This document shows positions 24,436 through 34,021 of a DNA stretch of 64,000 nt, piece by piece. The notes beneath the pieces were generated by a model. That model made no database searches, was not told the origin of the DNA, and was given only the letters and a program-made list of their open reading frames with translations. The DNA lies in assembly GCA_022180725.1 (NCBI GenBank), contig BQMO01000006.1:60092-124091 (forward strand), given 5' to 3'. The stretch's first letter is position 1. Every line of letters begins with the position of its first letter. The stretch comes from Phycisphaerae bacterium (GTDB lineage: Bacteria > Planctomycetota > Phycisphaerae > Phycisphaerales > UBA1924). The translations under genes were made by a program, and so were the position numbers.

Positions 24436-25608
24436 TCAGTCGTTCGATGTCTGGGCGCGGGCGGCGGTGATGGTGGTGAGGACGTCGGCCTGGTGGTCGG
24501 CGTGGTAGGAACTCCGGACGAGCGGGCCGGACTCGACGACCTTGAACCCGCGGGCGAGGCCCTCGGCCTTGAAGCGGGCAAAGGTATCAGGGTGCACCCA
24601 GCGGTCGATGGGCAGGTGGTTGCGGGTGGGCTGGAGGTACTGGCCGAGCGTGAGGATGTCGCAGGAGGGAAGTTCCGAAGTTCCGGAGTTCCGAAGTTCC
24701 GAAGTTCCGGAGTTCCGAAGTTCCGAAGTACCGGAGTGCCGAAGTTGCGAAGGACGAGTGGCTTGTTGGACTTCGTCCATCAGGGCCAGCACTTCGTCGT
24801 CGCGTTCGCCGATGCCGAGCATGATGCCGGTCTTGGCGACCATGCCGGCCTCTTTCACGCGGCGGAGGAGTTCGAGGGAGCGGTCGAACTTGGCGCTGGG
24901 GCGGACGGCGGGGTACATGCGGCGGACGGTCTCGAGGTTGTGGTTGATGATGTGGGGCTTGGCGTCGATGACCATCTGCAGGGCGGCGTGATTGCCCTCG
25001 AAGTCGGGGATCAGCACTTCGATGGACATGGTGGGGCAGGATTCACGGGTTCGAATGATCGTCTCGGCCCAGATCGCCGCGCCCCCGTCGGGGAGTTCGT
25101 CGCGGTTGACGCTGGTGATGACGACGTGCTTGAGGCCCATGAGGGCGAGGGACTCGGCGACGCGGCGGGGTTCGTCGCGGTCAAGGGCCTTCGGGCGGCC
25201 GGTCTTGACGTTGCAGAAGCCGCAGGCGCGGGTGCAGGTGTCGCCGAGGATCATGATGGTGGAGACGCCGCGCGACCAGCACTCGCCCATGTTGGGGCAG
25301 CCGGCCTCTTCGCAGACGGTGTGGAGGCGGTGCTCGGCCATGATGGCCTTGAGGCGGGTGTAGCCCGGGCCGCCGGGCACTTTGGCGCGGAGCCAGTCGG
25401 GCTTTCGGCGGACGGCGAGGGTTTCTTTCCCTTCGCGGTTGTTGAGGACCCTGTCGGAGAGGCTGAGTTTGGGGGGGTCGATGGTCCTGAGGGGGTCGCC
25501 TCCCAGGGGCCGGGGATGCCGGGCCAGGGTTCTGGCGGTGGGGGAGTCTTGGGTGGGGTCGGGCGTCACGGGTATGGAAGTGTAGGGATCGGGCAAACCA
25601 GGACCCAT
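24436..25608 (-). CDS. lipA: Lipoyl synthase LipA with in-frame repeat insert
   Basis: 390-residue radical SAM enzyme that adds two sulfurs to protein-bound octanoyl groups to make lipoate. The auxiliary cluster motif C-x4-C-x5-C (C99, C104, C110) and the radical SAM motif C-x3-C-x2-C (C125, C129, C132) are both intact, as are LPDGGA, NHNLETV and [10 protein letters not shown]. Typical LipA has ~290-340 residues. Besides a longer N-terminus it has a ~30-residue insert (residues ~286-314) between [14 protein letters not shown] and [11 protein letters not shown], made of repeats of the 8-residue unit NSGTSELR. The reading frame is preserved and every catalytic motif remains, so it is probably functional. 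Start uncertain (25608 or 25647). Confidence 0.92.
   Translation of the reverse strand: MGPGLPDPYTSIPVTPDPTQDSPTARTLARHPRPLGGDPLRTIDPPKLSLSDRVLNNREGKETLAVRRKPDWLRAKVPGGPGYTRLKAIMAEHRLHTVCEEAGCPNMGECWSRGVSTIMILGDTCTRACGFCNVKTGRPKALDRDEPRRVAESLALMGLKHVVITSVNRDELPDGGAAIWAETIIRTRESCPTMSIEVLIPDFEGNHAALQMVIDAKPHIINHNLETVRRMYPAVRPSAKFDRSLELLRRVKEAGMVAKTGIMLGIGERDDEVLALMDEVQQATRPSQLRHSGTSELRNSGTSELRNSGTSELPSCDILTLGQYLQPTRNHLPIDRWVHPDTFARFKAEGLARGFKVVESGPLVRSSYHADHQADVLTTITAARAQTSND
24668..24753 (-). repeat. In-frame 8-bp tandem repeat in lipA
   Basis: About ten copies of an 8-bp unit (coding strand ACTTCGGA or ACTCCGGA, mostly with every third copy of the second type). Because 8 is not a multiple of 3, three units (24 bp) encode one 8-residue repeat, NSGTSELR. 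No stop occurs in this phase. Same unit and phase as in the dus insert. Confidence 0.92.
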
Positions 25609-25803
25609 GCTTCGGCGTAGGAACACGCCGCGTGGCTGGAACATCAACGCGGATCCGGAGGAGAATCGGAAAATACGGGACGTGGTTCAACCAGACCCCC
25701 ATGGGCGGTCGATCCATGGATGGTCCGGGAACTACTATTGCCCTCCCCGCCGACCACGAATGTTCGGATTGGATTTTGATAGGCTGAGTGTGGGGATGGA
25801 AAG

Positions 25804-27276
25804 ATGGATAAGGAGCGTCGTGTGCCAGACCGGAACAGGGTGAACGTGCGGGTGATGGCGACGGGGCTGCTGGCCTTGGTCGGCGGGCTGCTGGTAGGGT
25901 GCAGCAACCGGTCGTTTTTCGATCCGAGCACGAACGGGGCCGGTCGGTGGGGTCGCACGCCGGTGGCGATGCCGGTGTTGACGCGGATTGCGGCGATCGA
26001 GGACGACACGGGGGACCTGGTGGAGTTCAGCGACCCGTTGCCGGGCGACCTGGTGCCTCAGCCGATGCAGTACCGGCTGGGGCAGGGGGACGCGTTGCGG
26101 GTGACGATGTACGACCTGATCGAGACGAACCGCGCGGAGACGTACGACGTGGAGGTGGATGCGCGGGGGATGATCGAACTGCCGCAGTTGGGGCGGGTGC
26201 GCGTGGGCGGGCAGACGACCGAGCAGGCGACGGAGACGGTGAAGGAAGCGATGAAGCGGCTGGTGGCGAATCCGCTGGCGTCGGTGCAGGCGATGGCGCA
26301 GCGGCAGCAGACGTTCAACCTGGTGGGGGCGGTGGACAAGCCCGGGCCGTATTACGTGCCGCGGGCGAACTACCGGCTGCTGGAGGCGATCTCGGCGGGG
26401 GGGCGGTTCGATGACACCGGGGAGTGGGTGTACGTGATCCGCGAGGTGTCGCTGGCGGAGGAGACGGCGGGCGAGGTCCGACCGGCGGAATCGCCGACGA
26501 AGCCGGGTGAGAACGTGCTGGATTTGATCGACGAGATTGCGCCGCCGAAGCCGCAGCCCGGGATGCTGCGAGGCGCCGGGCAACCCGAGAAGGGCCGCAC
26601 GGCTCCGCCGCCGGTGGTGGCGTTGCCGGACGAGGGCGATCCGGTGAAGGCGGGGGCGAAGGCCGCCTCGCCCGTGGGAACGACGCGGTGGGTGTTTCTG
26701 AACGGGAAGTGGGTGCAGGTGGCGGCGGCGGTGAGCCCGGCGGGGAGCGATGGGCTACCCGAACCGACGGAGACGATGGTGACGCAGCGGGTGATCCGCG
26801 TGCCGATCAAGGAGTTGGTGGCGGGGAAGCAGGCGGTGAACATCGTGGTGAGGCCCGGGGACGTGGTGCGGATTCCGAACCCGCCGGTGGGGACGGTGTA
26901 TATCGCCGGGCAGGTGGCGCGACCCGGCACGTACACGCTGCCGCCGACGGGCGGGCTGACGCTCATGAGGGCGATCCACGCGGCGGGGGGGTATCAGTCG
27001 CTGGCGATTCCGTCGCGGATTGACTTGACGCGGGTGGTCGGGAAGGACCGCGAGGCGACGATCATGGTGGACGGGGCGGCGATCGCGAATCGGACGCAGC
27101 CGGATTTTTATCTGAAGCCGAACGATTCGCTGATGGTGGGGACGAACTTCTGGGCGTACCCGCTGGCGGTGGTTCGGAATGGGTTCCGGGCGAGTTACGG
27201 GTTCGGGTTTGTGCTCGATCGGAACATCGGGAATGACATTTTCGGTCCGCCGCCCGTCAATCAGTTCGGGCAATAA
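25804..27276 (+). CDS. Wza-like polysaccharide export lipoprotein
   Basis: 490 residues. A lipobox (GGLLVGC) near residue 33 indicates an outer-membrane lipoprotein. A polysaccharide export (Poly_export) domain follows at about 80-170 (YRLGQGDALRVTMYDLIE, DARGMIELPQLGRVRVGGQT), then SLBB-type segments (FNLVGAVDKPGPYYVPRANYRLLEAIS and GTVYIAGQVARPGTYTLPPTGGLTLMRAIHAAGG). Such proteins form the octameric outer-membrane channel for capsule or exopolysaccharide. A Pro-rich linker (~235-300) separates the SLBB segments, longer than in Wza. It is the first gene of the exosortase/polysaccharide locus. GGAAAG just before the ATG supports the start. Confidence 0.85.
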   Translation: MDKERRVPDRNRVNVRVMATGLLALVGGLLVGCSNRSFFDPSTNGAGRWGRTPVAMPVLTRIAAIEDDTGDLVEFSDPLPGDLVPQPMQYRLGQGDALRVTMYDLIETNRAETYDVEVDARGMIELPQLGRVRVGGQTTEQATETVKEAMKRLVANPLASVQAMAQRQQTFNLVGAVDKPGPYYVPRANYRLLEAISAGGRFDDTGEWVYVIREVSLAEETAGEVRPAESPTKPGENVLDLIDEIAPPKPQPGMLRGAGQPEKGRTAPPPVVALPDEGDPVKAGAKAASPVGTTRWVFLNGKWVQVAAAVSPAGSDGLPEPTETMVTQRVIRVPIKELVAGKQAVNIVVRPGDVVRIPNPPVGTVYIAGQVARPGTYTLPPTGGLTLMRAIHAAGGYQSLAIPSRIDLTRVVGKDREATIMVDGAAIANRTQPDFYLKPNDSLMVGTNFWAYPLAVVRNGFRASYGFGFVLDRNIGNDIFGPPPVNQFGQ

Positions 27277-27431
27277 CCGGCCGAGTCCCGTGGGATCGAG
27301 GCCCGCGATGGAACGCGGGCGGGCAGATCGTGAGGTTGGCGACGCGCGGAGCGCGGCGTGAACCCGCAGGGTCGGTGGTCGTACCGAGCGGGACGGCTCG
27401 GGTCGGCGTTGGAACCACAGGCGTGTCGAGC

Positions 27432-28361
27432 ATGACGGCGAGCATGGAGAAGACCCCGAGCGCGCCCACCCTGGGCGCCGGGTGGCAGGTGCTGCCGTGG
27501 CGCGTGTGGGCACAGGTGCTGGTGGTGCTGCTCGCGTTCGGGTGGCTGTTTCACGAGTGGCTGTGGACGCAGGCGCGGTTCAGCGCGGCGGAGGTCGAGG
27601 ATTGGGGGCACTCGTTCATCGTGCCGCTGATCAGCGTGTACCTGCTGTGGCAGAAACGGGCGGCGTTGCTGACGACGGCGGCGCGGACCTTCTGGCCCGG
27701 GGTGTTGCCGCTGGTGCTGGGGGTGGTGTGCTACGCGTACTTCACGGTGGGGGTGCGGAACCACATGCTGCAGGGGTTCGCGCTGCTGTTGACGCTGGCG
27801 GGGGTGGCGCTGCTGACGCTGGGGCCGGGGATGTTCCGGCATCTCTTTCTGCCGCTGGCGTACCTGATTTTCGCGGTGAAGGTGGCGCCGCAGATCATGA
27901 CGAAGGTGACGTTCCCGCTGCAGTTGCTGGCGAGCAAGGGGGCGGGGTTCGTGCTGCAGATGCTCAGCGGGGCGCTGGGGTATTTCGTAGATGTGCGCGG
28001 GAACACGCTGGAGATCGTGTACAAGAACCAGACGATCCCGATGAACGTAGCGGAGGCGTGCTCGGGGATGCGGATGCTCATCGCCTTCATGGCGCTGGCC
28101 GGGGCGGTGGCGATCTTTTCGTGCACGCACTGGTGGCAGCGGATCGCGCTGCTGATGCTGGCGGCGCCGGTGGCGCTGCTGATGAACATCATCCGGGTGG
28201 CGGCGCTGGGGCTGGCCTCGCTGTGGGACCCGGCGCTGGCCTCGGGGAGCGCCCACATGATGATCGGGACGCTGCTGCTGGTGCCGGGGATGTTCCTGTT
28301 CCTGGGTGTGGTGTGGGTGCTGAACCGGATGGTGGTGGACACGGAACGGAGGCCGTCGTGA
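27432..28361 (+). CDS. xrt: Exosortase
   Basis: 309-residue polytopic membrane protein with about eight transmembrane helices. The catalytic triad typical of exosortases is visible: AEACSGMR (C210), MNIIRV (R255) and SGSAHMMIG (H275). WGHSFIVPLISVYLLW at ~58-73 is the conserved N-terminal block. Exosortases recognise PEP-CTERM tails and process exported proteins, usually alongside exopolysaccharide genes, as here. Candidate substrates in the window are the 133-867 and 59018-61531 products. The ATG at 27432 is chosen; the open frame extends further but contains no ribosome site. Its stop overlaps the next gene's GTG by 4 nt. Confidence 0.88.
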   Translation: MTASMEKTPSAPTLGAGWQVLPWRVWAQVLVVLLAFGWLFHEWLWTQARFSAAEVEDWGHSFIVPLISVYLLWQKRAALLTTAARTFWPGVLPLVLGVVCYAYFTVGVRNHMLQGFALLLTLAGVALLTLGPGMFRHLFLPLAYLIFAVKVAPQIMTKVTFPLQLLASKGAGFVLQMLSGALGYFVDVRGNTLEIVYKNQTIPMNVAEACSGMRMLIAFMALAGAVAIFSCTHWWQRIALLMLAAPVALLMNIIRVAALGLASLWDPALASGSAHMMIGTLLLVPGMFLFLGVVWVLNRMVVDTERRPS

Positions 28362-29224
28362 AACCTGGGCTGGCGACATCCGGGGTGGTGACGGCGGTGC
28401 TGGTGATGGCCGGCGCCGCGGCGGGGCTGGACGCCGTCAAGGCGTATTGGGATTTGTACACGAAGAAGGAAGAAATTTATCCGGCGGACCGGCGGCTGGT
28501 GAACTCGATCCCGACGCAGACGGCGTCGTGGGTGCGGGTGGGGATGGATCAGTTGGAAGAGGCCGAGACACTGGCGGTGCTGGGAACGCAGAACTACGTG
28601 ACGCGCGGGTACGTGGAGCGGACGCCGCGGAACCGGGAGAAACCGATCCGGCTGTCGTTCCACATGACGTACTACACGGGGGGCATCGACGCGGTGCCGC
28701 ACGTGCCCGACCGGTGCTTTGTGGGCGGGGGGATGCAGATCGGCGAGATCGTGGGTAATCTGCCGCTGGCGATGTCGCGCGAGTGGTGGTCGCTCAACGA
28801 GTTCGTGCCCGAGGACCGCCGGGGGCAGGTGTGGTCGTGCCGGATCACGAACGAGTACTCCGCATCGAACGGACGGACGGTGAACCTGCCGTTCAATCCG
28901 CAGGACATCCGTCTGCGGACGATGAAGTTCCTGCACGACGGCGACCGGGCGGTGTACTCGGGGTACTTCTTCATCGCCAACGGGGGCGCGGTGAGCATGC
29001 CGGAGGAGGTCCGGCTGCTGGCCTTCGACCTCAAGTCGCGGTACGCGTACTACATGAAGGTGCAGGTGACGAGCGGGGATGTTTCGAGCGGCGAGGAACT
29101 GGCGGCGGCGGCGGGGAGCCTGATCGGGGAACTCTTCGGGGACATCATGCTGTGCGTGCCGGACTGGGTGGAGGTGGAGGCGGGGCGGTACCCGCCGAAG
29201 GCCACGGGCGAGGGCGGGCAATAA
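28358..29224 (+). CDS. Exosortase-associated EpsI-like protein
   Basis: 288 residues. An N-terminal membrane segment (residues 7-25, GVVTAVLVMAGAAAGLDAV) is followed by an extracytoplasmic domain with blocks typical of the EpsI/exosortase-partner family (NSIPTQTASWVRVGMDQLEEAE, RLSFHMTYYTGGIDAVPHVPDRCF, then NANGG-like segments). The role in the family is not settled; such proteins are usually fused to or next to an exosortase. It starts with GTG at 28358 overlapping the exosortase stop (GTGA), so the two are made together. No catalytic motif was recognised. Confidence 0.75.
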   Translation: MKPGLATSGVVTAVLVMAGAAAGLDAVKAYWDLYTKKEEIYPADRRLVNSIPTQTASWVRVGMDQLEEAETLAVLGTQNYVTRGYVERTPRNREKPIRLSFHMTYYTGGIDAVPHVPDRCFVGGGMQIGEIVGNLPLAMSREWWSLNEFVPEDRRGQVWSCRITNEYSASNGRTVNLPFNPQDIRLRTMKFLHDGDRAVYSGYFFIANGGAVSMPEEVRLLAFDLKSRYAYYMKVQVTSGDVSSGEELAAAAGSLIGELFGDIMLCVPDWVEVEAGRYPPKATGEGGQ

Positions 29225-29266
29225 GCAGAACAGGCCCGGCGGAGTTATCGCCGGTCGGAGGTTGTC

Positions 29267-32200
29267 ATGGCGTCGAAGGTGAATACGAAGTTCGTGGTGA
29301 TCCTGGGGGCGAGCGTGGTGGCGGGGCTCGGCCTGCTGGTGGGGGCGGGGTACGTGCTGCTGTACAACACGCCCGAGGACCTGGTGCGCAAGGGCGACGC
29401 GGCGATGGCGCGGAAGGACTACGTCGAGGCGGCGGCGTACTTCGCGAAGGCGTGCGACAAGGACAAGAGCGACCCCGAGAACTTCCGGCGCTGGCGCGAG
29501 AGCATCGAGGCGCAGACGCCCGACACCCCGTCGAAGATGGACACGATGCTGCAGAGCTGGCGCGGGGCGACGCGGATGCTGGCGGTGACACGGCGGACGG
29601 ACGTCGCGGCGAAGCGGGAGTACCTGGAGACGCTCAAGCCGGTGCTGATCGGGCCGTTCGACCGGACGGGGCTGACGTATGTCAAGACGGAGTGCGACAA
29701 CCTGCTCGCGCCGTTCGCGGGGCAGCCGAGCGGGGAGTGGGAAGGGCTGCGCAAGTACCGCGGGCTGGCGCTGATGCGGATGGCGCTGCAAAGCCCGGAG
29801 GCGAAGCAGGCGGACTGGGACGCGGCGATCGAGGACCTCGAAGCGGCGCTGCGCGCGTCGCCGGGGGATTATGAGTGCACGATGGCGCTGGAGGGGATCG
29901 CGCAGGAGTTGGCGGCGCGGGCGCGGTCGGCGGCGCAGACCGAGCAGGCGGCGACGTGGGAGGCGCGCGCGAACGCCATCATCGCGGACTACACGGCGAA
30001 GAACCCGGATGATCCGATGATGATGCTGGCGACGCTCCGGCGTGACGTGAACCTGGCGGCGGAGTCGTTCCAGAAGCAGGTGCGCGAGGCGCGCGAGCGG
30101 GGCTTGCCGATGCCCGATCCGCTGGAGGCCAGCAATCGGTTCGTCGGCCCGGCGAAGGAGCGGCTCGACGCGGCGTTCCAGGCGGCGAAGGCGAAGGGTG
30201 GCGGGGCGATCACGCTGACCCTGGTCGGGCTGATGAAGGCGATGGAGCGGGACATTGACCGCCCGGCGCGCCTGGCCCGGACCGAGGAACTGATCCGGAT
30301 GGCGCTGGAGGCCCAGCCGGAGGACCTGGACCTGCTGGGCGCGCGGGCCGAGGTCTACGCCGAGCGCAACGAGTTCGCGACGGCGATCGAGCACCTGAAC
30401 CGGATCATCGAACTCCCGCCGCGGAAGGTGGGGCCGGACGGGAGCAAACTGTTCGCGTACCGGAACAACGCGCGGTATCTGCAGGCGCTGTGGGCGTACC
30501 GGGATTACGTGTTCGCGGTGAGCGCGACCGCCGAGGAACGGGCGGCGATGCTCGACCGTGCGAAGACGCGGCGGGAGGCGTTGCTGAAGACGCAGGACGC
30601 GTCGTCGGTCCCGGCGCTGCTGATCGAGGCGTGGCATCTGTACGCGACGGGCGATATTCCCGGGGCGGATCGGCAACTGAACATGCTCGACCGGCGCTCG
30701 CGGATCACCGACGGGGACACGCTGGTGCTGTGGGCGCAGGTGGCGATGCAGAAGAACGAACCCGGCTCGGCGCGGGAGCGGCTGCTGTCGGTGCTGCGGG
30801 TGCAGCCGGACAACCTGGCGGCGGGGCTGGCGTTCGGGCAACTCTCGATCTCGCTGCAGGACTATGACGCGGCGCGGGAGATGTACGAGAGCATCCTTCG
30901 ACTGGCGCCGGACCTGAAGCAGGCGCAGGATGGCCTGCAGGCCGCGAATGCGGGGCTGGGCAAGGGGACGCTCGCGGATCCGGTGCAGCAGGTGATCCTG
31001 GACTCGATCCGGGTGCAGCGCGAAGGCGCGGGCAAGCCGGGGACCGAGGCGACGGTGAACACGATGCTGACGGAGGCGGTGGCGAAGTACGGCCCGCAGC
31101 CGCGGCTGATCCAGGCGCTGGTGAGCGCGCGGCTGAACCTGGGGGATCACGACGGGGCGTTGGAATACGTGCGGACCGCGCTGGCCAAGGCGCCGCAGGA
31201 TCGATTGCTGCTGGACCTGCAGACGTGGCTGACGACGGCGGACCCGATCGACGCGGCGCTGATGATCATCGATGCGCGTCCGGACGTGCCGGAGATGAGC
31301 CGGCTGATCGCGAAGTTCACGACGCTGCGCGGGAAGCCCGGGCGTGAGCGGCAGGTGGAGGACGTGCTCGCGCAGCTTGTGGCGAAGTACCCGGACGAGG
31401 AGCAGGTGATCGAGATCCAGTTCCTGGAGGCGGCGCAGGCGAGGGATTGGGACAAGGCGACGATCCAGGCGGATCGTGCGGCGAAGTTGAACATCGACAA
31501 GGCCGACGGCCGCACGTTCCGGGCGCGGCTGCTGGCGCAGCGCGGGGATACGCGGGGCGCGATCGATCTGATGCAGCAGGTGATCGACGCGGGCGTGCGG
31601 ACGCCCGAGGTGTACCGGCTGATGGGGCGGCTGTTGGCGGGGGTGGGGCGCGGGCCGGACGCGGTGAACGCCTACCGCGAGGCGCTGCGGCTGAGGCCGA
31701 ACGACGCGGGCGCGATCAAGGACCTGATGACGGCCTTGGCGATGCAGGGGCAGCGGGACCAGGCGCTGATCGTGGCGCGGGACGGGGAGCGGCACGCGGG
31801 CAGCGACCCGGAGTTTCTGGACCTGTGGCTGAAGTTCGAGAGCGAGTTCGGGAACCTGCCGATGGTGATCGCGCGGCGGGAGCGGATGGCGGTGGCGGCG
31901 CCGAAGGATCGCGAGAACCTGTACGAACTGGGCCGGCTGTACGTGCGGACGGGTGAACTGACCAAGGCCCGCCCGATCATCGACCGGGTGCGGGCGCTGG
32001 GGGACGACTTCGACGCGGTGTCCCTCGACGCGTCGTGGTACTGGGCACGGGGCGATCGGGTCGCGGCGGACCGGGTGTTCGCGGAGTACGTGGCGCGCCA
32101 ATCGGACAACAAGGCGAAGTTGGCGGCCCACATGGATTACGCGCGGTTCCTCCAGGCGCGGGGTGAGCGGACGCTGACGCTCGCGGTGCTGGAGGCGGCG

Positions 32201-33874
32201 CAGGCGTATCAGGACCCGGCGACGCGCGAGGCCGACAAGGCCCTGTCGGAAGCGCTGTTCTCGGACGGGAACCACGAGCAGGCGGTGCGGGTGCTAACGA
32301 CGCTCCTCGACGCCAACGCGGACACGCCCGACGCGGGGTACCGCAAGCGGCTGGTGGAGGCGCTGATCCGGCTGAAGCGTCTGGACGAGGCGCAGACGGC
32401 GCTGGCGGTGTTGACGGGCGGGAAGGACCCGGACATGGTGTCGATGCTGCTGGAAGCGGACCTGCGCGAGGCGCAGGGACGCGAAGCCGAGCAACGGCAG
32501 ATCCTGGAGCGGGTGGTGGCGAAGTTCCCGGGGGAGGCGGCGCCGTACCTGAAGCGCGGGCAGGCGCTGATGAAGAACGAAGCGACACGCCGGGCGGCGG
32601 AGGCTGATTTTTCCAAGGCGATCCAGGTGCAGCCGAGCATGTGGCAGGCGTACCGCCTGCGGGCGGCGTTGCGCGGGCAGATGAAGGACCCGGAAGGGGC
32701 GTTGGTGGACTTGCAGGAAGCGTTGAGGCTGAACCCGGGTGACGACGAGATGCTGGTGTCGCTGGTGATGGACCTGCTGGGGCTGAATCGGGACCAGCAG
32801 GCCGAGGACGTGGCGCGCGAGGCGCTCAAGGGGCGTCCGCGTGAATCCCAGGTGTACACGAAACTGGGGAATCTGTTCGCGCAGTTGGGGAGGCCGGCGA
32901 TCGCGTCGAGGTTCTTTGAGGATTCGTACAACCTGTCGCCGCATCCGGCGGTGGCGCAGCGGCTGTTGGATTCGCTGCTGGCCCCGTCGGCGCCGGACCT
33001 CGCGAAGGCGGACGCGTTCCTGCGTCGGCTGGGGGACGAGGTGAACAAGTACCCCGGCGCGCTGATGGCGATGGCGAAGGTGCGGGTGATGCAGCAGCGG
33101 CCGCAGGAAGGGGTGCGGGCGGCGACGGAGGCGATGAAGCTGCTCGACCCCGGCAACGCGGGGATCATGCTGGCGTGGCACGCGGACATGGACCAGATCA
33201 TCAAGGAGCCGGCCAACTACCTTCGGTTCCTGGACCAGACGATCAAGATGGGCGTGGCGCCGGTGCTCAACGAATGGCTCATGTTCTTCTATTGCGAGGT
33301 GCAGACCCGCGCGAAGGAGGCGCAGGAGCCGGCGATCGCCGGGCTGACGAAGCTCCTGACGGATTCACGGAACGCCCCGGTGCGGCAGTTCGCCCATCGC
33401 CTGCGGGGTACGGCCGCGTACACGCTGGGGAAGACCGCGGACGCGGAGCGGTACTGGAGCGAGGGGGTCAAGGAGTTCCCCGAGGACCCCGAAATGAACA
33501 ACAACCTGGCGTACCTGCTCGCGCAGCGCGGGGAGTACGCGGCGGCGAAACCGCTCGCGGAGGCCTCGGCCCGCCTCTCGCCCACCAGTGCCGACGCGTG
33601 GGATACGTTGGGGTACGTGCTGATGCACCTGGGGGAGTTGGGGGATGCGGAGAAGGCGTTCCGCCGGGCGCTCGTCCAGGCCCGGACGGTTCGGCAGAAC
33701 CTGATGACGGGGATCCACCTGACGGAAACCCTGTATCGGCTGGGACGAACGGGCGATGCGCAGAACCTGTTCGCCGATGTTCGGAAACTGGCCGACAATC
33801 AAGCGTCGGCCCTGGACGCGGAATCGCGCAAAGAACTACAGCATGTCGAGGAGTTGCTGAAGAAACCGCAATGA
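29267..33874 (+). CDS. Giant TPR-repeat protein, membrane anchored
   Basis: 1535 residues. An N-terminal transmembrane helix (residues ~8-31, FVVILGASVVAGLGLLVGAGYVL) is followed by many tetratricopeptide-like repeats from ~35 to the end; clear examples are DLVRKGDAAMARKDYVEAAAYF near the start and SADAWDTLGYVLMHLGELGDAEKAF near the end. Long TPR proteins of this sort accompany exosortase and exopolysaccharide loci (PrsT-like) and are thought to organise export machinery, but the partner here is unknown. GGAGG sits before the ATG. The long open frame on the opposite strand (27731-32275) is an artefact of GC-rich codon use. The following gene starts 148 bp later. Confidence 0.85.
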   Translation: MASKVNTKFVVILGASVVAGLGLLVGAGYVLLYNTPEDLVRKGDAAMARKDYVEAAAYFAKACDKDKSDPENFRRWRESIEAQTPDTPSKMDTMLQSWRGATRMLAVTRRTDVAAKREYLETLKPVLIGPFDRTGLTYVKTECDNLLAPFAGQPSGEWEGLRKYRGLALMRMALQSPEAKQADWDAAIEDLEAALRASPGDYECTMALEGIAQELAARARSAAQTEQAATWEARANAIIADYTAKNPDDPMMMLATLRRDVNLAAESFQKQVREARERGLPMPDPLEASNRFVGPAKERLDAAFQAAKAKGGGAITLTLVGLMKAMERDIDRPARLARTEELIRMALEAQPEDLDLLGARAEVYAERNEFATAIEHLNRIIELPPRKVGPDGSKLFAYRNNARYLQALWAYRDYVFAVSATAEERAAMLDRAKTRREALLKTQDASSVPALLIEAWHLYATGDIPGADRQLNMLDRRSRITDGDTLVLWAQVAMQKNEPGSARERLLSVLRVQPDNLAAGLAFGQLSISLQDYDAAREMYESILRLAPDLKQAQDGLQAANAGLGKGTLADPVQQVILDSIRVQREGAGKPGTEATVNTMLTEAVAKYGPQPRLIQALVSARLNLGDHDGALEYVRTALAKAPQDRLLLDLQTWLTTADPIDAALMIIDARPDVPEMSRLIAKFTTLRGKPGRERQVEDVLAQLVAKYPDEEQVIEIQFLEAAQARDWDKATIQADRAAKLNIDKADGRTFRARLLAQRGDTRGAIDLMQQVIDAGVRTPEVYRLMGRLLAGVGRGPDAVNAYREALRLRPNDAGAIKDLMTALAMQGQRDQALIVARDGERHAGSDPEFLDLWLKFESEFGNLPMVIARRERMAVAAPKDRENLYELGRLYVRTGELTKARPIIDRVRALGDDFDAVSLDASWYWARGDRVAADRVFAEYVARQSDNKAKLAAHMDYARFLQARGERTLTLAVLEAAQAYQDPATREADKALSEALFSDGNHEQAVRVLTTLLDANADTPDAGYRKRLVEALIRLKRLDEAQTALAVLTGGKDPDMVSMLLEADLREAQGREAEQRQILERVVAKFPGEAAPYLKRGQALMKNEATRRAAEADFSKAIQVQPSMWQAYRLRAALRGQMKDPEGALVDLQEALRLNPGDDEMLVSLVMDLLGLNRDQQAEDVAREALKGRPRESQVYTKLGNLFAQLGRPAIASRFFEDSYNLSPHPAVAQRLLDSLLAPSAPDLAKADAFLRRLGDEVNKYPGALMAMAKVRVMQQRPQEGVRAATEAMKLLDPGNAGIMLAWHADMDQIIKEPANYLRFLDQTIKMGVAPVLNEWLMFFYCEVQTRAKEAQEPAIAGLTKLLTDSRNAPVRQFAHRLRGTAAYTLGKTADAERYWSEGVKEFPEDPEMNNNLAYLLAQRGEYAAAKPLAEASARLSPTSADAWDTLGYVLMHLGELGDAEKAFRRALVQARTVRQNLMTGIHLTETLYRLGRTGDAQNLFADVRKLADNQASALDAESRKELQHVEELLKKPQ

Positions 33875-34021
33875 AACCGCGGGGCGTGGCGAAGCCGCCC
33901 CGGGTATCGGACCGAACAGGAGAGGGAGAGAGTCGTTCGGCGAAAGGGCCGGACGCCGCACCGTCGGGAGTCCGGCGGCGTAGAGCACGGCGGGCGAGGC
34001 CCGCAGATCGAAGGTAGAACC

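Noticed and set aside
27731..32275. 1514-residue reading frame on the reverse strand
   Set aside because: It is Arg/His/Pro-rich, covers the exosortase, EpsI-like and TPR genes in antisense and has no domain or ribosome site; a GC-bias artefact.
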